Origin: Terana coerulea
Taxonomy: Eukaryota > Basidiomycota > Agaricomycetes > Polyporales > Phanerochaetaceae
Direction of reading: 5' to 3'
Assembly: GCA_024811115.1 (NCBI GenBank)
Contig: JAKOGH010000685.1
Coordinates: 223,418 to 287,417 of the forward strand
Length of the DNA stretch: 64,000 nucleotides
This document shows, piece by piece, positions 47,415 through 58,600 of the stretch. The translations under genes were made by a program, and so were the position numbers. Position 1 is the first letter of the stretch. Every line of letters begins with the position of its first letter. The notes under the pieces are model-generated. The model made no database searches and was not told where the DNA came from. It saw only the letters and a program-made list of their open reading frames with translations.

Positions 47415-50092
47415 CACTGCGTATCAGGCCCTTCTATGACGATGCCGTGAAGGCAAGTTAGAGTAGCTAGATAGAGGCTCTGAGTAGGAAGGCTATCGGA
47501 TAGTGGCTGCTAGGTTTGTGTATGCACGCTTTAGAGCCTGAACAGACGAATTGAACCGATTTTGGGTAGCTGGCACTTCTCCAGCTGTACGGACATAGAT
47601 GCGTCATGGTAAGCGACCGACGCTGACCTTTCTTACCTCCCGCCCATCCAGCTACTACGACCGACTACCAATCATCATAGGCTGGCTGTTATTGTCTACT
47701 GCTATGCTGGACTTTGAATCTCTATAGGCTTGCATACGTGGCGCGTGTTGAATGCATCTCTTAACTACCCGCATCAACCTCAGCTCTGCGAACTTGTATG
47801 CCTCATCCTCGCCATATCAGACTCCAAATGCACCAAAGAGCACAGGAGTTGAAAGGTGTGTATTCTCATGTATTATGTGATTGAACTGCTAAGCCATCTA
47901 TCCAACAACCTCAGTATGAGTGTGCGAAAAATTAGTGCCATCCTGGTATAAGAGTGCAACACTGGTCTAAGCTGATATCACAAGATGGCTGGCTGTAGGA
48001 GCTGGAGTAATAGGCTCGCTCGAAGTCCTCTTGCTTCATAGTAGAGGGTGCCTTCTTGATCTCGGTGAGTGTGTGCACCTGTCCTTTGACTGTTGCTTAC
48101 CAGTATGCATATATACAGGTCTTATGTGCGAAAGAGGTGCGTGTTTTCCTTTTGACCATGCTTGCTGCTGACCTGAGTGTTCTAGAACACTGCAACTCTC
48201 CACAATGTCATCACATGAGACCGAGATGTCCGCTGCCATGTTGTCAAGTAAGAAAAAGGCCATAGCGAGACTCTGCCCTCGGCGCACACATAACCAAAGA
48301 CCAACGTGGCGCTCGGAACACTGCCTGTGTGTACTGTGCGCAATTGGATTAAACCTGACTCAGTATGTGTCTCCCTGCGCCCATGCCCTCCACATTTACC
48401 CATTGTATCGGAAACACACAGCTCTACTGACTGCATGAATTCTCGCATAGTGGCACTGGCAAGTGACCATCGGGCGAAGGAAGCCTGACATTGCAATAGT
48501 GCCCCAGACCCCTAGTGTTTGTACATCTCCAAAGTGTCAAATACTACCGAGGCCCATCCGAATCTGCGCGCTGCTCTGAAAGAGAGCAAACGGACCGATG
48601 AAAAGGATTACTTGCAGCTCGTCACGGTAATTGCACCTACCTCACGCTATTGCGCCGTCTTACTTTGAAATAGGTGCTGGATGACTACATCCCCAAGCTG
48701 TGTGGAGTTATCGCCGCAGTGAATGCCGGCGAGCTTATCCTCCACACGGAGCCTAGTGAGTAACCCTACTCAGTGGATACATGTATGACAACCCATTCAC
48801 AGTCTTTAGCTGGCGCACAACACTGTCCTTCACCCTCTTCCACTCATCTCCGCATGTGTCTTTCCGTCGCTCGCTGCCGAGCTCGCCTTCACATTCCTGA
48901 CCTATGCGTTTGCGCTGTTAAGCATGCGCAGCGCCGTCATTCGCGTCGCTGGGGCAGTACGAGCGAATGAGGAATGCCCGACGTGGACCGCCGAGCAAAG
49001 AACGACTGGCTCCAGTTTGCTGTCACACTCCCGTGCAAGGCAGCCGGCATGTTTGAGCACCTTGCTAGAGAGGTGATGGCAGACATAGACGCTGCCCGCA
49101 GAGAGCGTCTGTCGTGGGAATTAGCTGTTCAAGCACGCCGGAGCTCAACAGAGAGGTGCTCATTGGGCTAAGCGAGTACGGGCTGTTTTCCATCAAATTC
49201 TACGCCAAAGTTTTTCTTAGCTAATCCATGCATGCAGGCTTGCATTGGCCGACACATAGAACCTTCGCGATCTGCAAGCATTTGACTCACGCAACTTTGA
49301 CAGCATTGTTGCGCTCTGGCCCGCCGCTCTCCAAGTTCCATCCCTCGCCTGCGCTTCGCCGCAGAGCTGCACCTCGAGTGCGCTGCCCTGTACACATCTG
49401 CACGCACCTTCGTCAAGACCTCAGCGCCGCCCGCCTGTCCTCCCTCGCCCCACTGCGTCCGTCGCCAAGGCTTCGGAGTTCAAGCTCGGACTGGAAAGCA
49501 CCTTGCAGATGAGGCCACGCTGCACTACGTGCTTCGTGCATAAGTGGCCCAGCGTCGACAGCGGGCGAGCACAGCGCCGCGAAGCAGAACGCCCGGCCGT
49601 CACGGTTGAGTTCCTTACATTCAGAAATAATCGGGTTTGGCCATGCTTGCTGATATAGACTGTATGCGGTCTTAGACACGTCTCTCACAGCCTGCTAGGG
49701 CAAACAACGCAAGGGGACAAGGGCAGGACAACGAAGAGCAAATGGGCTGGTAATATTGTATCTATTATTTCAATAATTTCAGTCTGCCTATTTGGGCCTT
49801 GATTACATCTATATATGTCTGAGGATGGGAGCTATCATACAGCATGCCTACATTTGTTCGGCCCACCTGCATCGAAGTTCCGTTCAGGTATGATTACAAG
49901 CCTAATCATGCATCTATTCATTGTGTCTACACAGATCGTTGTAGCATACAGTATGTCCTGGTATTCACAGAAACCCAGAGATACACATGTGGGATCTTGG
50001 TAGCCACTCTTTACGGGGGTCTATCTTAGTCTAGTTCACTTTCTACATCGACCTACCCTTGTCGGCTTGATAGCAGGGCCTGGCACGCAGTG
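47415..50092. mobile_element. CACTA-type element carrying captured host sequence
   Basis: The ends are inverted repeats CACTGCGTATCAGGCCCTTC (left) and CACTGCGTGCCAGGCCCTGC (right, reverse complement). They are flanked by a perfect 3-bp target duplication ATT (47412-47414 and 50093-50095). The CACTG start and 3-bp duplication fit the CACTA/CMC superfamily. It interrupts the Helitron P-loop exactly: removing it joins ...ctgt-att-agcc, as in copy A (ctgtactagcc). Its interior is clearly more GC-rich than the surroundings and contains a BRO1-domain gene fragment but no recognisable transposase. It is therefore a non-autonomous, gene-carrying (Pack-type) element. Confidence 0.8.
48530..49640 (+). 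pseudogene. Captured fragment of a BRO1-domain gene (PalC/Rim20-like)
   Basis: Plus-strand remnant reading NLRAALKESKRTDEKDYLQL, then VLDDYIPKLCGVIAAVNAGE, FSWRTTLSFTLFHSS, SLAAELAFTFLTYAFALL and RRAKNDWLQFAVTLPCKAAG with MFEHLAREVMADIDAAR, then KHLTHATFDS and ADEATLHYVL. This is the helical order of the BRO1 domain found in endosomal and pH-signalling proteins (PalC, Rim20/PalA). Two normal introns are still present (about 48,628-48,674 and 48,762-48,801), so the copy was made from DNA, not from mRNA. Several frame changes and a stop make it non-functional as written. The N-terminal part of the gene may start near 48,010-48,065. No intact parent gene lies in the window; the exact family within BRO1 proteins is uncertain. 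Confidence 0.7.
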
Positions 50093-50314
50093 ATTAGCCA
50101 TTCTTCCAAGATACATTTTGAGCTGCTCTCTTAATAGCTTGCTTGCATAATTTGCAACTATACTGAATGCTTTTTTTGCTCTTTGTTCAAGCTAAACTTA
50201 GCAATAGTGCTTTTGATTAATTCCTGCGCTTCTATTATTAGAGCTTTGAAGGTATCAGTGAGATATAATTTATCAATCACCTTCACTGTATTAGCATTTT
50301 CCTAGTTAACTTTA
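50093..50314 (-). mobile_element. Helitron copy B, fragment between two insertions
   Basis: Matches copy A at about 42,165-42,345. On the minus strand it contains FSLNKEQKK, the typical sequence just ahead of the Helitron helicase P-loop, and AALIIEAQ-like sequence. It is bounded by the CACTA element on the left and the Tc1/mariner element on the right. Confidence 0.65.
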
Positions 50315-50599
50315 CTGCACTTTGCAATAATAATAGCACACCCATTGCGCGAGTGTTCTGCGCGCACACAAACCCTAATAGACTCTAACCCTGTTCTCGT
50401 GCCGTGCCACACGTGTGGTGTTGCGCCTCCTGCTTCACCTGTCATTGCGCCTGTTCTTCTTTGCTGATTTCGCAACCTCTCAGTATATTGCCTACAAGCC
50501 TTCCCTTGGATATTATCTTTCCTAATACCAGTTCCAATATATGCATATACTCCACAGTTCACCATGAGCTTTTCCTCAAACACAAGCCCTGAGCTCTCG

Positions 50600-52138
50600 A
50601 ACTAGCCAAGAACATGAGTACGATGCAGAACAAGATGTATGAGAGCACTGGCTCCGTAGTGAGGAGAATCAAGGATCAGAAGATGAAGAGTATGAAGAGC
50701 AGGAGAGTGATCTTCGTCAATGGGGATGTGTGAGGACAAGGAGGAACAGGTAGTGCAGTTGAAGAAGCACAAACCTACTAGTGAACCTTGAAATATACCA
50801 TGGCTGGCTACTTATGTGAAGTTTACTGACTATTACTTTGATATCTCTTAGAGGACATCTCTAAGGAGATACTGTATAACATCTCAATCTACTCACACGA
50901 ACAGCTGACTGCTGCCAAAGCAACCAAATCAAGGAAGCTCTCAGCCCTGCATACATCCTCATTCTTTTGTCTCAATTGCACAGCAGCATTTAAGAACTAG
51001 CGTGAGCTTATTCTTGTCAAGATAGCAGAAGCTTTGAAGCCAACGCTGTTTGTCTGGCTTCACCTGGAGATTACCTTCATTATTCCATGCGCACAGCCAC
51101 ACCTGATTTAAATCAAACCTGATAGAGTTGCGTATAAAAGATGTGCACACAGATGATCAAGTCATGGGCAAAAGATCCTACCATTAACTTGACGGTAAAG
51201 GAAACAAAGCCTTTACATTCGCACAATACTCTTCTTGCACAAAAGCAAGCTGTGAGTATGGTACTGCATTTATGATATTGCTCATATACTGAAGCTACTA
51301 CAGGTAAAGCCAACCAATGAGGAGCCAGCTTCAGAGAGCCAAAGCAAGGGAAAGAAAACAAAGATACTCTATTGCGACTATATGCATGCATATACCCATT
51401 AGAAATTCGTTCAACAGCCCTCTAATGCTGCAGATATCGACCCAGCGAACAAGAAGATCAATGAAAAGATCAAGGAAATTCAAGAGCAATGGACTTGCTA
51501 TAAGCCAGGCTGTCCGAGCGAGTACTGTTTTGTTACGCCCGGACAAAGCTCGCTGTGTTAGACTCACGCATGCCAACTGTGAGAGCTGGAGTGCAGCAAT
51601 TGTACGTCTTCAGAGCTCTGCCTTGAATTATACTATATCACACATGTGGCTAATCTCTCTTAGCTCAAATCTGAAGCAGACGCAACTAAGGAACCCATTG
51701 CCTCCCTTGAACAGCCACCTAATAACCAGGATATTTGACGGAATCTCAAACGCTAAGCTATCACCAGTTCTTGAACACCACTTGCAACAACGAAGACAAC
51801 AGCCGCCCCTTAGCTAATCGTGAACGTGAATTTCCCCAATGACATATTCTCCAGACTACTGCCAAGGAGCTTGAACCAGCCTGCTGCTATTTCAGAATCT
51901 GCTGCTCTCTCTCATTCAACTGAAACTATGCTAATTCTGTCATACACGCTTCCAAGGACCCTGCATAACTGTTACCGACTTTTATGCTCAGTATACCCTT
52001 GGCAAATGGATCAAGAATGTGCTTGTCGAGCATGCATACAGCGGTACTCATGCCTTTCATTTTATCACTCTTCAGGAACTTCAGTCTATAGGATTCAAGG
52101 ATGAGGAGATTGCAGACATCAGAGATGCTGTTGAATAA
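50600..52138 (+). pseudogene. Decayed companion gene of the Tc1/mariner element
   Basis: Plus-strand coding remnants, in order: EDISKEILYNISIYSHEQLT (near 50,850), GKKTKILYCDYMHAY (near 51,345), DIDPANKKINEKIKEIQEQW followed by TCYKPGCPSEYCFVTP (51,440-51,530), VRLTHANCESWSAAIV, LKSEADATKEPI, and a C-terminal VLVEHAYSGTHAFHFITLQE with IGFKDEEIADIRDAVE ending at 52138. The Trp-Thr-Cys...Cys...Tyr-Cys block resembles a small metal-binding module, and the last 50 residues are patterned like a SAM domain. Several stops and frame changes interrupt it. It converges on the transposase gene within the same inverted repeats. Function unknown; I believe similar proteins accompany other basidiomycete transposons, but this should be checked by search. 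Confidence 0.55.
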
Positions 52139-52224
52139 TAGGTAGCTATGAAAGAATAGTTCAACACTACATGTATCCTCCATGTATGAAATAGCTGCAT
52201 GCATCATCTGCTGTAATTACATAC

Positions 52225-53220
52225 ATTGCTTGAAGCAGGTTGTAAATGAGGCCATTGCTAGGGAAAGACATCATAATTACAGCGAATGAATGCCTTGAGC
52301 TTCAAGAATGCTTCTTCAATCAGATTGAGGTCTGGTGAATAGTGCGGCAAGTGGACAATTCGCACACCTGTGATGTACATAGTCAGTTATTTCTACCATA
52401 CATAAACTGCACACTGTAACAATACTCACCAAATCCATCTGCTAACTCGGAGATAGCTTCGCTATGGTGAATGCGTGCATTATCCATGATAAGCATGCTG
52501 AAGATGCCAGGATAGGGCTGTGTTAGTGGCATCTTCTAGAGAAGTGAGCATATAATGAGCAAAGACAAAATGGAAATGCACCACTTGATGCTCAAGAAAC
52601 TCCAGAAAGAGCTATCGAGTCATAGATCCCTCAACAACTATGCTTGCCGCCATGCCCTCTATTGTTAAGAGACCTTCAGCTGAAAACTGCCATCCTCGTA
52701 TGAAAACACCTTTGATGACTGCTCAAGTCCCTCTACATGCACATCCAGCTCTCCTTCTCTTCGTCCTCATATCCTTTGATACCTCATTCATGAATCTGAG
52801 CTGTTTTGATCAATACTGCGCCATTTGTCGAACTAAATCTATGCGCACGTCTTCATTGCGCTCAGCCGCAATGCGCTTCAGCTTCTTGAAGGACATACCG
52901 TGATGAGCAAGCTTCCGATGGATGGTACTGTAATGTACCGAGATAAAGCGATTTGTTTCCAAAAGGGCTAGGAGTTCATTGAGAAACCAGTCAGGTCAAT
53001 AGTTAATAAGTGCAATGAGGTAGCAAATGTCATCGTGGTGTAGCTTGCAGAGCCCACCATGGCCAGTAGCACGAGGCTTGATAACATTGCCAGTAGTGGT
53101 ATAGAGTCGCCAGACCCAACAGAATGTTTGCCGAGAGAATCCAACACAGTCGAGAATGAGATGCAGAGGTATGACGTGAAGTTTGTAGAAATGAACAGCA
53201 CCATGCTTGACATTAGAAAA
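52225..53220 (-). pseudogene. Decayed Tc1/mariner-type (DDE_3) transposase
   Basis: Minus-strand order: PLHLILDCVGFSRQTF and RLYTTTGNVIKPRATG (helix-turn-helix part), KLHHDDICYLIALINY, PDWFLNELLALLETNRFIS, TIHRKLAHHGMSFKKLKRIA, then LRFMNEVSKDMRT, LIMDNARIHHSEAISELADG and RIVHLPHYSPDLNLIEEAF. Two introns with good sites are retained (about 52,540-52,585 and 52,377-52,430). It is dead: TGA stops after INY and after QMAQY, and the first catalytic Asp is Asn (FMNEV). The second Asp (MDNARIHH) and the Glu-rich third site (SPDLNLIEE) survive. Both stops could derive from CGA by C-to-T change. Confidence 0.78.
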
Positions 53221-53221
53221 G

Positions 53222-54703
53222 ATTTGACACTGCGGAACCCAAGAGATAAATCCTGGGGATTTATGGTGTAAACACGTGGTGGTCTGAAACAAAATGGCCA
53301 GCATAAGTCATGTGCATTAATGAGATATTCCTTTTGGAAGATATATCTCTTAAATAAACGCATAGATCTACCCAACTAGCTCTATATCCTTCTCCGATAA
53401 CTCACAGAGCTTTACTCTGAGAGTAAATCTGTCATATCTATCATAGCCTTTTTGTGGATTTATAATAGGCACATTACTTGTAGGCAACAAGATAAATTGA
53501 CCAAATAAATAAAAAAACAAGTTGTACATGTATCCAGCATGAACTAGGTGGAGGTCTTAAGAATACATCTGTGGGATTTATTGTGGCAATATATTCCACC
53601 TAGTGCAGTGAGAGATATTGAGGACATATGGTTGATGTAAGTAAGATAAAGAACACAGATATATTCGTCATAAATCACATACTGCATATCTTCAGGATAA
53701 ATTCAGCAGGACCTCGAACACTTAGAAACAAAGATGTTTGTGGAAGATAGTAGTTAGTTGCATTCAACATAAGCCTTCTGACTATGGACACTAAACACAC
53801 AATGTGCATTGGTAGATTCACATACAATTGCAAATCTAGTGACAGCTATTAACTTTTGTATACTTTGCACAATGGCAGCGTATTCATAAAACTTTGTTGC
53901 CCAAGTTAATGACCTCGGCTAGATTGCACTAGTTTGATGTTGGCTAGCATTAGCATTGTCAGTCAGAGTCCCTATGAGGTGTAACTGTGTAAGTGCTTAC
54001 CATAGTGTCGTGTTTCATATGACGCAAACTTGTGCTTCATCACCACCATTGTGCAATATATGCAAAAGTTCAAGATAGTCCTTACTAAATTTGCAGTTGT
54101 ATCTGAGTATACCAATGTGCATACTAGTAAGTTTATTGTCAGTAATTAAAAGTCTCATATTGAATCAGTCTATGTCTAACTACTACATTTAGCAGATATC
54201 TATGTTTCTAAGTGTCTGAGGTCCTGCTGGATTTATCTTGGAGATATGCAGTATGTGATTTATGACGAATATATCTGTGTTCTTTATTTTACTTACGTTG
54301 ACTATGTGTCCTCAATATCTCTCACTGAGTTAGGTAGAATATATTGCCAGAATAAATCCTGTGGATGTATTCTGAAAACCTCTGTTTATTTTATGCTGGA
54401 TACATATACAACTTGTTTTGTATTTGTCTAAGGAATTTATCTTGTTGCTTACAAGTAATGTGTACATTTATAATCCATGAAACGGCTTGAGATACAAGAG
54501 ATTTATTGTCAAAATAAAGCTCTGTGAGTTATTGAAGAAGGATACAGAGTTAGGTGCTCAGATTTAAGCATTCATTTAAGTTGTATATCTCCTGAAATGG
54601 AATATTTAATCAATCCATGTGACTTATGCTGGCCATTTTGTTTCAGACTCCTATGTGTTAACATGATAAATCCCTAGGATTTATCTCTTAGATTCTGCAG
54701 TGT
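53222..54703. mobile_element. Foldback element with arms of about 500 bp
   Basis: A large inverted repeat. The left arm (about 53,222-53,735) contains CACTGCGGAACCCAAGAGAT, GAAACAAAATGGCCAGCATA and CATAAATCACATACTGCATA. The right arm (about 54,210-54,703) contains their reverse complements at high similarity. The loop of about 475 bp has no gene. Tips start CACTGC(G/A)GAA; the right tip is followed by TA-type sequence and the left has GA, so a TA target duplication is possible but eroded. It is inserted at the start of the transposase gene of the surrounding Tc1/mariner element. Confidence 0.7.
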
Positions 54704-54930
54704 AACAGTTGCTTATAGCTGCGTAGCTGATTAGTCAAGCAGACGAGAGACAAGAAGCAGATGGAAAGATAATAAGAGGACTGAGTACTGGACAAGCCAA
54801 CATTGAGCAAGCACGGCATGATGTCGTGCGCAGCATGGTGCAGCATGAAAACAGGGTTAAGGTCCATTAGGGTTTGCACGTCGCTGAATGCTCACGCGAA
54901 CGGGTGTGCCATTATTATTGCACAGCGCTG

Positions 54931-56003
54931 TAATAACTTGTTCAAACTTGTGCAATGCTTCTATGTGTCTTTTGCTAAAATAGCATTCTTTTTAGCTTTC
55001 AGCAATGTACTCCAATGATGATTAGTTCTATTACCATTATCTTGAATAGAAATGTCAGCTATGACTGTTCTGTCCTTATCTTCTGGCTATGATTTCATCA
55101 ACCAAAACTCTCCTTTTTTATGAATGACTTTGGATTTTCGCCTTTTTGTATCTTCTAATCCAGCCATATAAGCAAATGTCTTCATACTTGTCTGATCTGT
55201 AAATATAGTCCATGACACTATTGTAACCCACTGGTTTATTGCCAGTTTTCTGAACAACTACCTTTTCTGTAGGAGGCTTTTATCTAAGTCATTTTTGACA
55301 TCCGACTCGCAAAATTTGCAAACTTCGTTGACATATCCTCTCCAATGAAACCTTTGGAACTTATGGCTTATATAATGGTCTGGATGTTTGAGTAAATATA
55401 TACAAGCTATTGGCCCACTAATTTCGCCTTTTGAAGTCAATGCATTCATTACCTTAGTTAGTGTTTTCCTTGCCTTTGTCTGCTGGCATTTATTATTTGC
55501 TAGCATTTCAAAATCACATCTAAGTGCTGTTTTCACTGCTTCAAATACAGTATGTGTTTTAAGCGGCGTTTTGATAACATAATCAGTTGTATAGGCTATA
55601 ATCGACTGAATAGCCGTGCCAGATAATAAGCTAGTGATATTTAAATTGCATTTGAGAACAAATGTAGTTGCTGGAGTAAATGTGTTCATCCATGCTTTAC
55701 CTTTTTTCATAAACAAAGCACCAGTTTCATGATCCACTATAGTTTCTTTGTGGGTTTTTCTGGAAAATCTAGCTTTGCGTGTTTTTTGCTTATTATTTTT
55801 ACAGCTCTTTATATAAGTATGCCTATTTGACAAATACAGCAAATGATTAACTGTTTCTTTAAAGTATGCCAACTATGACTCTGCTTTTTGCATTCAGAGC
55901 ATAAGTGACCATACTTTGAATCTTTGTTTAGTTTGTCTACTTTCTAAGTGTATTTGAGTTGGCGGTATATAATCAGGACTGTTCTTCAGTGCTAGATTGA
56001 TTT
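54931..56003 (-). mobile_element. Helitron copy B, middle part with 204-residue open frame
   Basis: Continues the Helitron protein on the minus strand. It matches copy A near 42,370-42,480 (STLLKAK, GNRTNHHW) and has an open frame at 55,258-55,872 containing ETGALFMKKGKAWMNTFTPA, SLLSGTAIQSIIAYTTDYV and CIYLLKHPDHYISHKFQRFH. This block is characteristic of basidiomycete Helitron helicase proteins. The open frame is a surviving fragment, not a gene. It is bounded by the Tc1/mariner element on the left and LTR copy 3 on the right. Confidence 0.7.
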
Positions 56004-56557
56004 TATCACAAAACTATAATACTCACCTGCTGGGATGACTTGAAAGAGGGAGGAAAGCAGAGGGACTTGAGTAGAGCTAGTAGAGTGGATATGAATCAAC
56101 GGTGTTGTTGAGTCGCGGTTTAGCCCACAGACCAGCCTTCTTATATATATGTGTAGAGGGACCCCAGACACTATTTAAGACCTTCAATACCATATGCTGA
56201 CTGATACAGTCAGGTGACGTCTGACTAAGGCTCCAGAGCATATCACTGCTTTAACTCCCTTATCAGATCCGACCTAGCTATCATGCTAACATCAACACTA
56301 TCTAGATGTCCTAATTGAGCTACTGTACACTGCCAGTCCATGATGTTATACTGACATTATACTGAGGTCATAGTCCAGAACAGTTCCAAACCAGAGTCCT
56401 GGATCCTACACCCATATAAAGCATATCCCTGATGTCCATGTGATAAGCACATGGCAAATTGATCTAGCATCTTGTAATGCTGTGTGACGACTTGGTGACA
56501 TGTCCCGTGACTTGATGTTATACTCTAAGCGCTGTGGACTGAGGGAAATTTGTGACA
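56004..56557 (-). repeat. Solo LTR, copy 3 of four (reverse orientation)
   Basis: About 554 bp; on the minus strand it runs TGTCACAAATTTCCCTCAG to TTTTGTGATA. The flanking pentamers are gattt (55999-56003) and aattt (56558-56562), a target duplication with one change. It splits the Helitron copy B coding region. The splice-donor-like ACTCACCTG (plus strand 56,024-56,032) is conserved. Confidence 0.78.
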
Positions 56558-58600
56558 AATTTCTTCCATTTTATCCATTATTTTATCAATAAACTCTCCA
56601 ATATGGACACTTTCCAAATATTCTACTATGCGCTTTTGAAAGTCAAAGTCTAAATCTAAAATTCTATCTCTAATTTTCTGAGGTGTTAAAAAATCTTTGA
56701 TTTATGTAAGCATATATATATGCAATGTCAAAAGGCCTTATTGTTCTACTGTTCCATAATATTCTTACGTCTTTCCATATACTTCTGAATGCTGTAAGCC
56801 TACACTTAAAACATGTTTGATAAATGCATCAACTATAACTTTGAAATTTTTTGCTCTAGCTATAGGATTATTGATTATTTCCAATAAGTTGTACATATTT
56901 ATCATAGTCCCAAAATAATAGATATACTGTTTGATTAGCATCAGCAAAGTAAATTGCCATAGAATGTGCTATATCTACTGGTGCAAAAGTGACAAACCAG
57001 CTTGGTGCTCTCAAGTATGATGTCAAAGACTATATTTCATTTCTTATATTTGTTTTACTTATAATTAAGCCTGATACAAGAGCACTTATATAACCTATAT
57101 TATTGATAATTTTGAAGCACTCCTTTTCTTTACCTAACAACTCTTCTAGATTGACAAACCCTTGCTCCAGCTTATCTATTGATTCAGTTAGAGTAGCTTC
57201 TTTCATCTTTAATAATCTTTCTGCAATAGTGCTAAAATAATTTCTAGCTGCAAGCAAAATCCACCAGTAGTGCTTTTCTTAATTTGCTGATAATTAAAGG
57301 CAATTAAAGGAAAGAAGTTATTTCGCTGAAAGTGCTTGTCATATACATTAGTACATGCTGTATATGCTGTTCATTAGAAATATGCATACTGCCAATTGTA
57401 CCACCAATTCCACTAAGTCCATATAAAAATAGCCTAGGAAACATTTATGGATATAGTTGAGGATTATCATATAATGACTCAGAAGTTGAAGCATGAGTTA
57501 TAGTTAAAGTCTTTCAATCTTGTTTAAAATGCAGCAAAGCTTTATTGCAAATTTTCACATAGTCATCTTTGCTACTTAACTCAGTTAACTTCTCAGTTGT
57601 AAGAGTATGCACAGATAAAGGGATTGGCCTTCTGTAATGCTTTCATCCTCATTTCTATCATTAAGAGCAGTGGATTTTTGATTTTTGATTGCATTTTCTT
57701 AATAATAATCTACAGTAACTAATAGTTTGTCTTCAGAATATTCTTTTATATTCTCCTCTAATATTTTAATGTTTCTATAGTCCCTGTGGTTGAGTTTAAG
57801 CTGTTTCAGTGCTGCCATTATCTTGCTATAGTGTACTAAAAATGGTGTTCTTGTATACTTTTCAATAGTAGACTTAGTAGGATCTCAGTATAGAAATGTT
57901 AGCACATCATCTAATTATTCACACTTTGATGGCAAAACATCCATAATTTTTGGCATTGATGCAGCATGACGAATTGCATTAGCTCGCATTTTATGCATTT
58001 TTGATACTGACACTCTAACACCACAATAGTTGCAAATAATTTGTAAAATCAGCAATTGTTCAGTTTATTTCAAGTCTTGCAATACTATTGGTATATCTCC
58101 AAGTTATGAGCTATTAGTCAAGGCTAACTTGGGTGTATTGCCATTTTGCAGGTTTGACCTGCAAGAGTTACATATATGCTTGTAGTTAGATGGAATGGGC
58201 CTGATATATTAAAGGTTGGATCATTTGCAGATGTGTACTCAGCTTGGGTGGTACTACTAATAATGAAACAATCCAAGGCATATTGGATTTGACTTAGCAA
58301 CATTAACTGTTTGGTAAGTGTTAAAGCTCTATAGACTGCACAGCTATAGTTTTCTAACTTTGCAAAGCTGGTATCATCACAAAATCATCAATTACCTTTA
58401 CAAGTAATTCTTTACTAGGTGGCTCAGAGGAAAACTTATCAAATACATATATTTCTTTTGCGAGCTTTATACTTTGCTTGATATTTTTTATCATTTTGTG
58501 ATGTGTATTATAGTGCACATTCTTCTTTAGTTTTTCTACAGCATATTTACTTCTGAATACTTGCTTACACTTTGCATATGTTAATACAGTTTTAGTTAGT
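56558..58600 (-). mobile_element. Helitron copy B, N-terminal part (Helitron-like N domain)
   Basis: Minus-strand remnants in order: LDDVLTFLY-stop-DPTKSTI (about 57,865-57,925), MFPRLFLYGLSGIGGTIG with SMHISNEQHIQHVLMYMTST (57,340-57,446), CFKIINNIGYISALVSGLII (57,050-57,120), RAPSWFVTFAPVDIAHSM (56,955-57,012) and ARAKNFKVIVDAFIKHVLSV (56,790-56,860). These match the N-terminal Rep/Helitron-like region in the expected order ahead of the helicase. Stops and frame changes are frequent, including TGG-to-TGA. The true 5' end was not found. Confidence 0.7.

Larger units (their letters stand above)
50315..54930. mobile_element. Tc1/mariner-type transposon with two convergent decayed genes
   Basis: Inverted ends of about 85 bp: CTGCACTTTGCAATAATAAT at 50315 and CAGCGCTGTGCAATAATAAT in reverse complement ending at 54930. 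Both continue through GCACACCC and CAAACCCTAAT to AACCCTGTT. Each end is flanked by TA (50313-50314 and 54931-54932). It carries a minus-strand DDE transposase remnant (52225-53220), a plus-strand companion gene remnant (50600-52138) and a foldback element inserted at 53222-54703. It interrupts Helitron copy B. The 4.6-kb length is large for the superfamily, explained by the second gene and the nested element. Confidence 0.75.

Noticed and set aside
55258..55872. 204-residue open frame as an intact gene
   Set aside because: It is an internal piece of a Helitron protein with broken flanking segments on both sides, with no start context of its own.
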